Source of the DNA: Sulfurimicrobium sp.
Lineage (GTDB): Bacteria; Pseudomonadota; Gammaproteobacteria; Burkholderiales; Sulfuricellaceae
Direction of reading: 5' to 3'
Assembly: GCA_030690835.1 (NCBI GenBank)
Contig: JAUYFW010000315.1
Span: forward strand, 1 to 38,735
Length of the DNA: 38,735 nt
A model generated the notes under the pieces. That model saw nothing but the letters and a program-made list of their open reading frames with translations, did not search any database and was not told the origin of the DNA. Positions 19,767-29,557 of this stretch are shown here, piece by piece (positions within the stretch are counted from its first letter, which is position 1; each line of letters starts with the position of its first letter). The translations under genes were made by a program, and so were the position numbers.

Positions 19767-21953
19767 TTATTTGATCGGACTCAGGATGATCCCCGCCAAA
19801 GGTGGCACGGTGATGACAAGGGACTGCTCGAACCCCATCCAGGGCTGGTTCTCGCTTTCCATTCCCACACCGTTACCGGTGTTGCTGCCACCGTAGTAGG
19901 CGGAGTCGCTGTTGAAAATTTCGCGGTATGCGCCGGCCTTGGGTACGCCAATGCGGTAGCCTTGGCGCGGTACTGGGGTGAAATTGAGGACCACCACCAC
20001 CATGCTGCCATCGTGGCCCCAGCGCAAATAGGACAGCACCGACTGATCGGCGTCGTGACAATCCACCCAGGAGAATCCCGTTACTTCGAAATCCTGCTGA
20101 TACAGGGCGGGCAGTTCGCGGTAAAGACGGTTGAGGTCGCGATTGAGGCTCTGCATGCCCTTGTGCCAGTGGATCTCCAGCAGTTGCCAGTCAAGTTCAC
20201 CGCCTACGCGCCACTCGCGTCCCTGGGCGATTTCGTTGCCCATGAAATTGAGCTTCTTGCCGGGATAGGTCATCTGGTAGGTGAGCAGCGCTCTCAGGTT
20301 GGCGAATTTCTGCCAGGCGTCGCCGGGCATCTTGTCGAGCAGCGAGCCCTTGCCGTGGACGACTTCGTCATGGGAGAAAGGCAGCACGAAGTTTTCGGTA
20401 TAGGCGTAAAGCTGGCCGAAGGTCAGTTCGTTGTGGTGGAAGCGGCGGTGGATCGGCTCGTGGCGGATGTATTCGAGGGTGTCGTTCATCCAGCCCATGT
20501 TCCACTTCATGGAGAAACCCAGCCCGCCGAGATAGACGGGCCTGGAAACCATGGGCCAGGAGGTGGATTCCTCGGCAAATGTCAGTGCGCCGGGGAATTC
20601 GTCATGCACCATGATGTTGAGGCTGCGCAGGAACTCGATCGCATCCAGATTTTCCCGGCCGCCGTACTTGTTGGGAATCCACTCGCCTTCATTGCGCGAG
20701 TAATCGAGATAAAGCATGGACGCCACGGCATCGACGCGCAGGCCGTCGAGGTGAAATTCATGCAGCCAGCAATGGGCGCTGGAGAGCAGGAAACTCTGCA
20801 CTTCGTGGCGTCCGTAGTTGAAAATGTGCGTGCCCCAGTCCTGGTGGAAGCCGAGGCGCGGATCCTCGTGCTCGTACAGGGCGGTACCGTCGAATTTTGC
20901 CAGGGCCCAGGCATCCTGGGGAAAGTGCGCTGGTACCCAGTCGAGAATGACGCCGATGCCGGCTTGATGGCAGGCGTCCACGAAAAAGCGGAAATCGTCC
21001 GGCGTGCCGAAGCGTGAAGTAGGCGCAAAATAACCGGTGGCCTGATAGCCCCAGGATTCGTCCAGGGGGTGCTCGGATACCGGCATCAGTTCGATGTGGG
21101 TGTAGGCCATATCCAGCACATAGGGCACCAGGCTTTCTGCCAGTTCGCGCCAGTTGTAAACACGGTTGTCGGGGTGACGCCGCCAGGAGCCGGGGTGAAT
21201 CTCATAGATGTTGAAAGGGGCATGCAGCCAGTCGAGCTTGCCGCGCTGCTCCATCCAGGCCTGATCGCCCCACACGTGTTGCTGTGGCGCAGGCACTTTT
21301 GCGGCGGTGCCAGGGCGCAACTCGTACTCTTGGGCATAGGGATCGGTTTTGACCACGATCTGGCCGCTATGGCGGTTGCGCAGTTCGAACTTGTAAAGAT
21401 TGCCGGCCGGAAATTCGGGTATGAATAGTTCCCATACGCCACTCGGACCCAGGCTGCGCATGGGGTGTGTTCTTCCATCCCAGCGATTAAAATCTCCCAC
21501 CACGCTGACGCGCTCCGCGTTGGGTGCCCAGACGGCAAAGCGGATGCCGCATACGCCCATGTTTTCGGCAGGTTGCGCACCCAGCATGCGATAGCCCTGA
21601 TAGAGGCGTCCTTCGCCGTACAGGTGCAGATCCAGGTCGCTGATCAGGGTCGGGAACGCGAAGGTGTCGTAGAATTCGTGGTAAGCGCCGCTGCGCGGTA
21701 CCCTCAGGCGATAAGGCAGAGGCGGCTTGGTCGCGCCATGCCAGAAAAACACGCCATCGGGGTGAATTTTATCCAGTGCCACCCAGTCGTTGCCTAGCTG
21801 GATTTCGGCTTGTTGCTCGAAAGGCAGGAATAACCGAACCGACCATTCCTCGCCTTCCTGATGTAGTCCCAAAAAGGAGAATGGATCGTGGTGCCGGGCC
21901 TTGAGCAACGCTTTCAAATTTTTGTTGACTTTGGCGCTGAGGTTGGGTTTCAT
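19767..21953 (-). CDS. glgB: 1,4-alpha-glucan branching enzyme (GH13)
   Basis: [71 protein letters not shown]. Confidence 0.97.
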   Translation of the reverse strand: MKPNLSAKVNKNLKALLKARHHDPFSFLGLHQEGEEWSVRLFLPFEQQAEIQLGNDWVALDKIHPDGVFFWHGATKPPLPYRLRVPRSGAYHEFYDTFAFPTLISDLDLHLYGEGRLYQGYRMLGAQPAENMGVCGIRFAVWAPNAERVSVVGDFNRWDGRTHPMRSLGPSGVWELFIPEFPAGNLYKFELRNRHSGQIVVKTDPYAQEYELRPGTAAKVPAPQQHVWGDQAWMEQRGKLDWLHAPFNIYEIHPGSWRRHPDNRVYNWRELAESLVPYVLDMAYTHIELMPVSEHPLDESWGYQATGYFAPTSRFGTPDDFRFFVDACHQAGIGVILDWVPAHFPQDAWALAKFDGTALYEHEDPRLGFHQDWGTHIFNYGRHEVQSFLLSSAHCWLHEFHLDGLRVDAVASMLYLDYSRNEGEWIPNKYGGRENLDAIEFLRSLNIMVHDEFPGALTFAEESTSWPMVSRPVYLGGLGFSMKWNMGWMNDTLEYIRHEPIHRRFHHNELTFGQLYAYTENFVLPFSHDEVVHGKGSLLDKMPGDAWQKFANLRALLTYQMTYPGKKLNFMGNEIAQGREWRVGGELDWQLLEIHWHKGMQSLNRDLNRLYRELPALYQQDFEVTGFSWVDCHDADQSVLSYLRWGHDGSMVVVVLNFTPVPRQGYRIGVPKAGAYREIFNSDSAYYGGSNTGNGVGMESENQPWMGFEQSLVITVPPLAGIILSPIK

Positions 21954-22036
21954 AGAGACATCACTGCGGCATTGGGAATGTATGAAGAATATGCCAGAAG
22001 GCGGCTTTAGGCAAACTCACATGCGGTGCCAAGGGG

Positions 22037-22042
22037 TATAAT
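22037..22042 (+). promoter_or_regulatory. Candidate -10 box (tataat) upstream of glgC
   Basis: Perfect TATAAT about 36 bp before the start; no convincing -35 box. Confidence 0.4.
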
Positions 22043-22077
22043 TTAGGAAACTTTTTTAGTAAGTCCGGGAGAACTTC

Positions 22078-23355
22078 TTGAATTCGTCTAGCACCCCTCG
22101 CTTCATCAGTTTGTTGACCAAGAATACCGTTGCCCTGATACTCGCCGGCGGTCGCGGGAGCAGGCTGAAAGATCTGACGGATTGGCGCGCCAAACCCGCC
22201 GTGCCGTTTGGCGGCAAATTCCGCATCATCGATTTCCCGCTTTCCAATTGCGTCAATTCCGGTATCCGCCGCATCGGCGTTGTCACCCAGTACAAGGCTC
22301 ACAGCCTGTTGCAGCACCTGCATCGCGGCTGGAGTTTTTTGCGTGGCGAATTCAACGAGTTTGTCGAGTTGCTTCCCGCCCAGCAGCGCATCCAGGAAAG
22401 CTGGTACAAGGGCACGGCGGATGCGGTGTTTCAGAATCTTGACATTCTGCGCGGCTATAAATCCGAATATGTGCTGATCCTCGGGGGTGACCATATCTAC
22501 AAGCAGGATTATGGCGAAATGCTGGCGTTCCACTCCGCTCATGCGGCCGACTTGACCGTGGCCTGCATGGAAATGCCGGTTGAAGAGGCATCGGCATTTG
22601 GGGTCATGACGGTGGATGAGCACCAGCGCGTGGTCAAATTTACCGAGAAGCCGGAAGTTCCGGATGAGATTCCCGGCAAGCCTGGGCGCGTCATGGTGAG
22701 CATGGGCATTTATGTATTCAACTCGGCGTTTCTCTACGAGCAGTTGATCCGCGATTCGGACGATCCGCACTCGACTCACGATTTCGGCAAGGACATCATC
22801 CCCTATCTGGTCGATCGCTATCGCGTATTTGCCCATCCATTCGAGGCAAGCTGTGTCGGCGGGGTTGGTGCCGAACCCTACTGGCGTGACGTCGGTACGA
22901 TCGACGCCTATTGGGAAGCCAATATGGAGATGACCAAGATCACGCCCTACCTCAATTTGTACGATGAGGAATGGCCGATCTGGACATACCAGGAGCAGTT
23001 GCCGCCAGCCAAATTTGTTTTTGACGACGAATCCAGGCGCGGCATGGCGGTGGATTCCCTGGTCTCCGGAGGGTGCATCATCAGTGGTGCGGCGGTTCGC
23101 CGTTCTCTTCTGTTCTCCAATGTTCGCGTGCATAGCTATTCCGACATCGAGGATTCGGTAATCCTGCCGAACGTGGATATCGGCCGCTATGTGACGCTGA
23201 AAAAAGTGGTGCTGGACAAGGGTTGCATCATCCCGGAAGGCATGACGATCGGCCTGGATCCCGTGGAAGACGCCAAGCGCTTTTGCGTTACCGAGAAAGG
23301 TATTACCCTCGTTACTCCGGAAATGCTGGGGCAGCACGTTCATCAAGTGCGGTAA
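22078..23355 (+). CDS. glgC: Glucose-1-phosphate adenylyltransferase (TTG start)
   Basis: [51 protein letters not shown]. Confidence 0.97.
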   Translation: MNSSSTPRFISLLTKNTVALILAGGRGSRLKDLTDWRAKPAVPFGGKFRIIDFPLSNCVNSGIRRIGVVTQYKAHSLLQHLHRGWSFLRGEFNEFVELLPAQQRIQESWYKGTADAVFQNLDILRGYKSEYVLILGGDHIYKQDYGEMLAFHSAHAADLTVACMEMPVEEASAFGVMTVDEHQRVVKFTEKPEVPDEIPGKPGRVMVSMGIYVFNSAFLYEQLIRDSDDPHSTHDFGKDIIPYLVDRYRVFAHPFEASCVGGVGAEPYWRDVGTIDAYWEANMEMTKITPYLNLYDEEWPIWTYQEQLPPAKFVFDDESRRGMAVDSLVSGGCIISGAAVRRSLLFSNVRVHSYSDIEDSVILPNVDIGRYVTLKKVVLDKGCIIPEGMTIGLDPVEDAKRFCVTEKGITLVTPEMLGQHVHQVR

Positions 23356-23374
23356 TTATCTTTCCAAATCAATG

Positions 23375-23398
23375 TTCCCGGCCCATTGGGCCCGGGAA
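23375..23398 (+). promoter_or_regulatory. GC-rich intergenic hairpin between glgC and the GH57 gene
   Basis: ttcccggccc-att-gggcccgggaa; no following T-run. Confidence 0.5.
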
Positions 23399-23417
23399 TG
23401 CCAACTCTTAAGTCTTC

Positions 23418-25160
23418 ATGAATACCAAAAAAAAGCTCAGCCTGATCCTTTGCTGGCACATGCACCAGCCGGATTACCGCCATCATGTCACGGGAGAGTT
23501 TGCGTTACCCTGGACCTACCTGCATGCCATCAAGGATTACACCGACATGGCATATCATCTGGAGCAGGCGCCCCAGGCGCGGGCGGTGGTGAATTTTGTA
23601 CCCATCCTGCTCGACCAACTGGAGGACTACACCGAACAGTTCCGTAGCGGCAAGCTGCGTGATCCGCTGTTGCGCCTGCTGGCGGCCAAGGATCTGGAAC
23701 ATTTGACGCTGGAACAGCGCAAGCTGGTGCTCGATAGCTGTTTTCGCAGCCACCACAGCAAGATGGTCGAGCCCTATCCCGCCTACAAGCGGCTGCATGA
23801 CCTGTTCAAGCTGCATGAGGGGCAGGGGGCGGAGCATCTGCACTATCTCTCCAGCCAGTATCTGGCCGATCTGCTGGTGTGGTACCACCTTGCCTGGACC
23901 GGCGAGAGCGTGCGGCGCGAGCACGAACTGGTGGTTGCCATGATGGCCAAGGGCTGCTTGTTTACCTACAAGGAACGCCAGCAACTCATCGCCCTCATCG
24001 GCGAGCTGATTGCGGGCATTATCCCGCGCTACCGCAAGCTGGCGGAAGATGGCCAGGTCGAGCTTTCCTCGACGCCCTATTACCACCCTATTGCACCGCT
24101 GTTGCTGGATTTCAAGAGCGCGCGCGAAAGCGTTCCGGAGATCGAACTGCCGTTGTCCCCACATTATCCGGGAGGCGCGCAGCGCGTGTCATTTCACATC
24201 TCCGAAGGGCTGAAGTTGCACGAGCGGTATTTCGGTACACGGCCGCAAGGGATGTGGCCGGCGGAAGGGGGCGTATCGCAGGCCGCAGCGCTACTGATGG
24301 CGCAAAACGGCTGCCGTTGGATTGCTACCGGGCAGAAAGTGCTGACTAATAGTCTGCATCATGCTTCTCAGGGAGCGTCGCTGGCAGACCCGTTAAACTA
24401 TCTATACCGTCCCTATCGAGTCAGCGACGGGCAAAACGAAATCGCCTGTTTCTTCCGTGATGACCGCCTTGCGGACAAGATCGGCTTCGAGTATGCCAAG
24501 TGGTTTGGGCGCGATGCCGTGCTGAATTTCGTTCATTCCCTGGAGGAAATCTGCCAGCAGAGCAGCGGCCATGAAAACCCGGTGGTGAGCGTCATACTCG
24601 ATGGTGAAAACGCCTGGGAATACTATCCCTACAATGGCTATTATTTCCTCTCCGAAATGTACGCGATGCTGCAAGACCATCCCTACATCGAGCTGACGAC
24701 CTTTCGTGATTACCTTGATGGCTGCAGCGATGAAGCGCAGCACTCGCGGCCATCCAGCCCTTGTACGACGATGCGCGATTTGCCGCATCTCGTGGCGGGC
24801 AGCTGGGTATATGGAAACTTCACCACCTGGATCGGTTGCCCGGAAAAAAATCGCGCCTGGGACCTATTGTGCCAGGCCAAGCAGAGTTATGATCTCGTCA
24901 TGGCGGGCGGTCGCCTCGGCCCTGTGCAAAAGGACAAGGCTGAGCGTCAACTTGCGCTGTGCGAGGGCTCGGACTGGTTCTGGTGGTTTGGCGACTATAA
25001 CCCGGGCGATAGCGTAAAAAGCTTTGACAAGCTGTACCGGGAGAATCTGGCTGATTTGTACCGCTTGCTGGTGCTGGTTCCTCCGCGGGAACTGGATACT
25101 CCGATCAGTCAGGGGGGCGGGTATGCCGAGGCCGGTGGCGCGATGAGAAGAAATACCTAA
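23418..25160 (+). CDS. Glycoside hydrolase family 57 protein (alpha-amylase/glucanotransferase type)
   Basis: LILCWHMHQPDYRHHVTGEFALPWTYLHAIKDY..., MWPAEGGVSQAA, VSVILDGENAWEYY. Confidence 0.9.
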   Translation: MNTKKKLSLILCWHMHQPDYRHHVTGEFALPWTYLHAIKDYTDMAYHLEQAPQARAVVNFVPILLDQLEDYTEQFRSGKLRDPLLRLLAAKDLEHLTLEQRKLVLDSCFRSHHSKMVEPYPAYKRLHDLFKLHEGQGAEHLHYLSSQYLADLLVWYHLAWTGESVRREHELVVAMMAKGCLFTYKERQQLIALIGELIAGIIPRYRKLAEDGQVELSSTPYYHPIAPLLLDFKSARESVPEIELPLSPHYPGGAQRVSFHISEGLKLHERYFGTRPQGMWPAEGGVSQAAALLMAQNGCRWIATGQKVLTNSLHHASQGASLADPLNYLYRPYRVSDGQNEIACFFRDDRLADKIGFEYAKWFGRDAVLNFVHSLEEICQQSSGHENPVVSVILDGENAWEYYPYNGYYFLSEMYAMLQDHPYIELTTFRDYLDGCSDEAQHSRPSSPCTTMRDLPHLVAGSWVYGNFTTWIGCPEKNRAWDLLCQAKQSYDLVMAGGRLGPVQKDKAERQLALCEGSDWFWWFGDYNPGDSVKSFDKLYRENLADLYRLLVLVPPRELDTPISQGGGYAEAGGAMRRNT

Positions 25161-25187
25161 ATTTGAGTTTTTTTGAGTTTCCGGAAT

Positions 25188-27209
25188 ATGACCAAACAAA
25201 TTGCATTATTACTCGGCGTCCACGCCCATCAACCTGTCGGCAACTTCGCGGAAGTGCTGCACGACGCTCACATGCGTTGTTACCGACCGTTCATCCATAC
25301 CCTTTACCGCTATCCCGCATTTCCTTTTGCGGTGCATTTTTCCGGTTGGCTGTTGGACTACATGTTGCAGCATTATCCGGAAGACATGGCGATGCTCAAG
25401 GAAATGGTGCGACGCGGTCAGGTGGAACTGGTGGGTGCAGGGGATACCGAACCGGTTCTGGCGATTATTCCGAATCGGGATCGCATCGGTCAGGTGCTGA
25501 CTTTATCCGACAAGCTGGAAAAGAAATTCGGTCAGCGTCCCCACGGGGCATGGCTTACCGAACGGGTGTGGGAAGCTACCGTGGTACCCGCGCTGGCGGA
25601 CGCGGGCATCCGTTACGTTACCGTGGACGATTACCATTTTCTCTGCACCGGCAAAAAGACAGAGGAACTCAACGGTTTTTACACGACAGAGGAAGATGGC
25701 CGGCGGCTCGATCTGTTCCCGATTTCCGAGGCGTTGCGCTATCGTTTTCCTTTTTCGCCCGCAGCCGAAGCCGTGCAATATCTGGAAAGCCTGGCAGGAG
25801 AAGGGGAAGAAGCCGCGGTCTATTTCGACGATATCGAGAAGTTCGGCATCTGGCCGGAAACATACGAATGGGTTTACGAGAAAGGCTGGCTGGAAGACTT
25901 CATTCGCGGCGTGCTGGCTTCGCCCCTGATCAAACCCATGAAATACTGCGATTACCACGCCCAGGCGCACACGCGCGGCATCGTGTACCTGCCCACCACG
26001 TCGTATATCGAAATGAACGAGTGGACACTGCCTGCCCAGGCGGCCAACGATTATGCCGATCTGCTCCATGCATCGAAGGAGCAAGGACACTTCGAGCGCG
26101 ACAAGGCATTTCTGCGCGGCGGCATCTGGAAAAATTTCCTTACCCGCTACCCCGAATCGAACTGGATGCACAAGCGCATGCTGCAACTATCGCAGCGTCA
26201 TGAAGCGCTCCCGGAAAAGAAAAAAACCAAGGCGATGCGCGAAATGCTTTATGAGGCGCAGGCAAACGACGCTTACTGGCATGGTTTGTTTGGCGGCCTG
26301 TATCTGCCGCATCTGCGGCGTGCCGTTTACCATGCCATTGTGGCGCTGGAGGGCATGCTGGACAAGGTTGCGGAGCGTCCGGCCAAGATCGTCGAAGACC
26401 TGGACTTTGACGGCAAGAGCGAAATCTTTCTCCACAACGATGAAATTCAGGCGGTAGTGCGTCAGGATGGCAGCGCCGCAATCTGCGAATTCGACACCTA
26501 TGGCCTGCGCCATAATTTCGGCGATACGCTGGCACGCCAGGCCGAGCACTATCACCGTAAAATTCACCTCAATCAGCGTTCGCGGCATGATGGCGAGGGG
26601 ATTGCCAACCCTCATGAGCGCGTAAGCTTCAAGCATGAAATTACGCCCGCGGATCTGGCGCTGGATGATGGTCAGCGCATGTTGTTCCTGGATAGCCTGG
26701 TAAGCGGCGATAGAGAAACCCCATTGCGCGGCTATGTGCTGCGCCCGGGTGACGACAAGGCTGCCCATGGCAGCTTCAGTTGCGAACAGGGAAAATTGTT
26801 GATCGACAAGCGTGTCGCCGTTTCCGGTTCGCGCTTGCGGGTAAGCTATCATTTCAATGGTGCGATGGATGGCAAGTTCCGCACCGAGATCAACCTCGCG
26901 ATGCCGAGTTGCGATGGCCCCGCCGGGCGCTTTGTTTATAACAACCAGATTCCCGGCGGCTTTGGCCAGATGCTGGGATTTGAGGCGGCGAAGAAGCTGG
27001 AATTGCAGGATGAAGTGCTGGGCGGGGCTTTGCTTCTGCATCTCAGCGCGCCAGCCCGGATACAGAGTCGGCCCCATTTCACCGTATCGCAATCCGAAGC
27101 GGGCTTCGAGAAAATCATGCAGGCGGTGACTTTGACTCTGACCTGGCCCTTGTCGCACCAGATGAGGGAACTGACGGTGGATATCGAGGTGCGCAAACTT
27201 GGTGCCTGA
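25188..27209 (+). CDS. Glycoside hydrolase family 57 protein with DUF1925/DUF1926-type C-terminus (4-alpha-glucanotransferase/alpha-amylase)
   Basis: IALLLGVHAHQPVGNF, GAWLTERVWEATVVPALADAGIRYVTVDDYHF; in-frame ATG at 25188. Confidence 0.88.
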   Translation: MTKQIALLLGVHAHQPVGNFAEVLHDAHMRCYRPFIHTLYRYPAFPFAVHFSGWLLDYMLQHYPEDMAMLKEMVRRGQVELVGAGDTEPVLAIIPNRDRIGQVLTLSDKLEKKFGQRPHGAWLTERVWEATVVPALADAGIRYVTVDDYHFLCTGKKTEELNGFYTTEEDGRRLDLFPISEALRYRFPFSPAAEAVQYLESLAGEGEEAAVYFDDIEKFGIWPETYEWVYEKGWLEDFIRGVLASPLIKPMKYCDYHAQAHTRGIVYLPTTSYIEMNEWTLPAQAANDYADLLHASKEQGHFERDKAFLRGGIWKNFLTRYPESNWMHKRMLQLSQRHEALPEKKKTKAMREMLYEAQANDAYWHGLFGGLYLPHLRRAVYHAIVALEGMLDKVAERPAKIVEDLDFDGKSEIFLHNDEIQAVVRQDGSAAICEFDTYGLRHNFGDTLARQAEHYHRKIHLNQRSRHDGEGIANPHERVSFKHEITPADLALDDGQRMLFLDSLVSGDRETPLRGYVLRPGDDKAAHGSFSCEQGKLLIDKRVAVSGSRLRVSYHFNGAMDGKFRTEINLAMPSCDGPAGRFVYNNQIPGGFGQMLGFEAAKKLELQDEVLGGALLLHLSAPARIQSRPHFTVSQSEAGFEKIMQAVTLTLTWPLSHQMRELTVDIEVRKLGA

Positions 27210-27256
27210 TGTTTCTCGGGCTACAATCACGCCTTTTCCGCAATGAAGCGCACGCC

Positions 27257-27745
27257 ATGAATGAACAGAAAGTAGGCAGGAACAAGGCTGTATACGTCAC
27301 TTACTCAATCATAGATCAGTCCGGTTTGGTGTATGAACAATATGATATGCCGGTGGGCTATGTTCATGGCGGCAACAGCCCGCTGTTCGAAAAAATCGAA
27401 GCAGCGCTGGAAGGCCACAAAATCGGAGACCGGGTCGAAGTGACGCTCAATCCGCAGGAGGGGTTTGGCGAACAAGACCCGGAACTGAGTTTTACCGACG
27501 ATATCGACAATGTTCCGCCGGAATATCGCCGTATCGGCGCGGAAGTCGAATTCCAGAACGAGCGCGGCGAGGCCATGCAGTTTCGGGTGAGCCGGATTGC
27601 CGACGGAAAGCTCACGGTGGATGCCAATCATCCCCTGGCTGGGCAGACCGTTACTTTCGTGGTGATCGTGGAAAACATTCGCGACGCCAGCATGGACGAG
27701 ATAGTCAGCGGCTTGCCGGCGGATCAGAGCCACCAGCTTCATTAG
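27257..27745 (+). CDS. FKBP-type peptidyl-prolyl cis-trans isomerase (SlyD-like)
   Basis: AVYVTYSIIDQSGLVYEQYDMPVGYVHGGNSPLFEKIEAALEGHKIGDRVEVTLNPQEGFGEQDPEL. Confidence 0.88.
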   Translation: MNEQKVGRNKAVYVTYSIIDQSGLVYEQYDMPVGYVHGGNSPLFEKIEAALEGHKIGDRVEVTLNPQEGFGEQDPELSFTDDIDNVPPEYRRIGAEVEFQNERGEAMQFRVSRIADGKLTVDANHPLAGQTVTFVVIVENIRDASMDEIVSGLPADQSHQLH

Positions 27746-27749
27746 GCGT

Positions 27750-27768
27750 TATAGGGGTTTCCCCTATA
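27750..27768. promoter_or_regulatory. Perfect 8+3+8 palindrome tatagggg-ttt-cccctata, candidate regulator site
   Basis: Centre about 44 bp upstream of the start point predicted from tatgct (27791-27796); no T-tract. Confidence 0.5.
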
Positions 27769-27827
27769 GCCGTATCCTCTAGAACTGGGCTATGCTTAAT
27801 TTAAATCGTCTAAAAAGGGTACAAAGC

Positions 27828-27965
27828 ATGGGTTTCATCGCATTCTATATCGTTGCCATAGCGATTCTGGTCGCGCATTTTACCGGCTGGCTGGCACGGC
27901 ATAACATGGAATGGCTGGTGCTGGTACTGGCTGCGGCGGTGTTTCCGGCAGTGATTTTCCTCTAG
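27828..27965 (+). CDS. 45-aa predicted membrane protein (MGFIAFYIVAIAILVAHFTGWLARHNMEWLVLVLAAAVFPAVIFL)
   Basis: ATG..TAG ORF missing from the track; two hydrophobic segments; aaaaaggg SD-like sequence and -10-like box upstream. Confidence 0.55.
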   Translation: MGFIAFYIVAIAILVAHFTGWLARHNMEWLVLVLAAAVFPAVIFL

Positions 27966-28094
27966 TAGTCAGTCAACAAGGGTCGTAAGGGTATGTAGGT
28001 TGGGCTCTTGTACTCGGGTGACTTGGCCGGGTGTCAGCCCGCATGTCGGCATGAATGCCGACCTACAGTTTCACGTTTCAACATGACTGACTAC
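27965..28094. repeat. Inverted-repeat (MITE-like) element with 11-bp perfect ends
   Basis: gtagtcagtca (27965-27975) / tgactgactac (28084-28094); internal tgtaggt...acctaca and gtcggcat/atgccgac hairpins. Confidence 0.65.
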
Positions 28095-28104
28095 CTTGAC
28101 GCCA

Positions 28105-28857
28105 TTATCTCTTTTGCCGAGGCGCAGCAGCCTTAGCCCTGGAGGGGCGGCGGTAAAGCAGGAATACCGTGGGCCGCTTGTTGCAGTCCGGCTGATTTTT
28201 TTTCCACTCGCTGATGCGTTTCGTCATCACAAATTCGGATGGCAGCGTCAGATCCGAGGCGACACATAGCTCCGTCTCCGCTTCGCAGGTTTGCACCAGA
28301 TCCTGAAGTAACTGGTTATTCCGGTAGGGCGTCTCGATGAAAATCTGCGCCTGATCCAGGCGTTGTGACGCCTGCTCGATTTCAGCGATCCTTTTTACCC
28401 GTTCCGTTTTTTCTGCCGGCAGATAGCCGAGGAAGGCAAAGCTCTGGCCGTTGAGTCCCGATGCCATCAAGGCGAGGAGGATGGAGGAGGGGCCCACCAG
28501 GGGTATGACGCGAATATTGCGGCTGTGAGCGAGGCGAACCAGGTTGGCACCCGGATCGGCTACTGCCGGGCAGCCAGCTTCCGACAACAGGCCGACATCT
28601 TCTCCCGCCAGCAAAGGCTGCAGCAAGGCTTCGAGATCCTCGGGATGAGTGTGCTCGTCCAGCGTGAGCATGCGGATTTCCTGCAAGGGGATGGCCGTGC
28701 CGGTCTGTTTGAGGAACTGGCGCGCTGTTTTAGGGTGTTCGACGACAAATGTGAGCAGTGTGGCAGCCAGGCGCCTTGCCTGTTCGGGAATGACGGCGTT
28801 GAGATCGCCGCCCTCGCCAAGGGGGACGGGGATGAGATAGAGCGAGCCTGTTCCCAT
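28105..28857 (-). CDS. SAM-dependent tetrapyrrole-methylase-fold methyltransferase (RsmI-like paralogue)
   Basis: GSLYLIPVPLGEGG, GLLSEAGCPAVADPGANLVRLAH, PLVGPSSILLALMASGLNGQSFAFLGYLP. Confidence 0.85.
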   Translation of the reverse strand: MGTGSLYLIPVPLGEGGDLNAVIPEQARRLAATLLTFVVEHPKTARQFLKQTGTAIPLQEIRMLTLDEHTHPEDLEALLQPLLAGEDVGLLSEAGCPAVADPGANLVRLAHSRNIRVIPLVGPSSILLALMASGLNGQSFAFLGYLPAEKTERVKRIAEIEQASQRLDQAQIFIETPYRNNQLLQDLVQTCEAETELCVASDLTLPSEFVMTKRISEWKKNQPDCNKRPTVFLLYRRPSRAKAAAPRQKR

Positions 28858-28892
28858 GGGTTAACGTGACACTCGCGAAGCGAGTCCTAAGT

Positions 28893-28930
28893 TCCCCTCT
28901 CCCGCTTGCGGGGGAGGGCCGGGGTGGGGG
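28893..28930. repeat. GC-rich REP-like palindrome
   Basis: tcccctctcccgc-ttgc-gggggagggccggggtgggg. Confidence 0.6.
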
Positions 28931-28932
28931 AA

Positions 28933-28983
28933 AACGGTCATGGTGAGTCTCATTATCTGGGGTTACTCCTTGTCATGACCGTT
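28933..28983. repeat. Inverted repeat adjoining the maf stop codon
   Basis: aacggtcatg (28933-28942) / catgaccgtt (28974-28983), perfect 10-bp arms. Confidence 0.6.
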
Positions 28984-29557
28984 AGATGACCGCAAAGCTT
29001 TCGTTATGCAGCATGTCGATCAGGGCGATCAGCGGCAGGCCAATCAGGGCATTCGGATCGTCGCCTTCCATCCTGGCAATGAGCGCGATGCCGAGTCCCT
29101 CTGATTTGGCACTGCCGGCGCAGTTGTAGGGCTGTTCCTTGACAAGGTAATGCTCGATCTGAGCATCTGTGAGGTCACGGAAGGTCACTGTGAATGGAAC
29201 CAGACGGTTTTGCACGCTGCCGCTTCGACTGTTGTAAAGGCACAGTGCGGTATTGAACACGACGCGCTTGCCGCGCATCATGCGCAGTTGTCTGGTGGCA
29301 TTTTCGTGAGTATGGGGCTTGCCGAGTTGCTGTCCATCCAGCGTTGCCACTTGATCGGAGCCGATAATCAGAGCATCCGGGAAACGCGCCGCACCCACGC
29401 GTGCCTTGGCTTCGGCCAGACGTGTTGCGGTTTGTTCGGGAGACTCAGCAGGCAGCGGCGTTTCATCGACTTCCGGCGCGAACACGGTGAACGGAATTTT
29501 TAGCCGCTCAAGCAGTTCGCGCCGGTATGGCGAGGTGGAGGCGAGAACAAGTTCCAT
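28982..29557 (-). CDS. maf: Maf/YceF-family nucleotide pyrophosphatase
   Basis: [50 protein letters not shown]. Confidence 0.93.
   Translation of the reverse strand: MELVLASTSPYRRELLERLKIPFTVFAPEVDETPLPAESPEQTATRLAEAKARVGAARFPDALIIGSDQVATLDGQQLGKPHTHENATRQLRMMRGKRVVFNTALCLYNSRSGSVQNRLVPFTVTFRDLTDAQIEHYLVKEQPYNCAGSAKSEGLGIALIARMEGDDPNALIGLPLIALIDMLHNESFAVI

Noticed and set aside
19680-21017. 445-aa plus-strand ORF opposite pgi/glgB
   Set aside because: Spans the junction of two confidently assigned minus-strand genes; no domain recognised.
21961-23346. 461-aa minus-strand ORF opposite glgC
   Set aside because: Antisense shadow of glgC, which is unambiguous.
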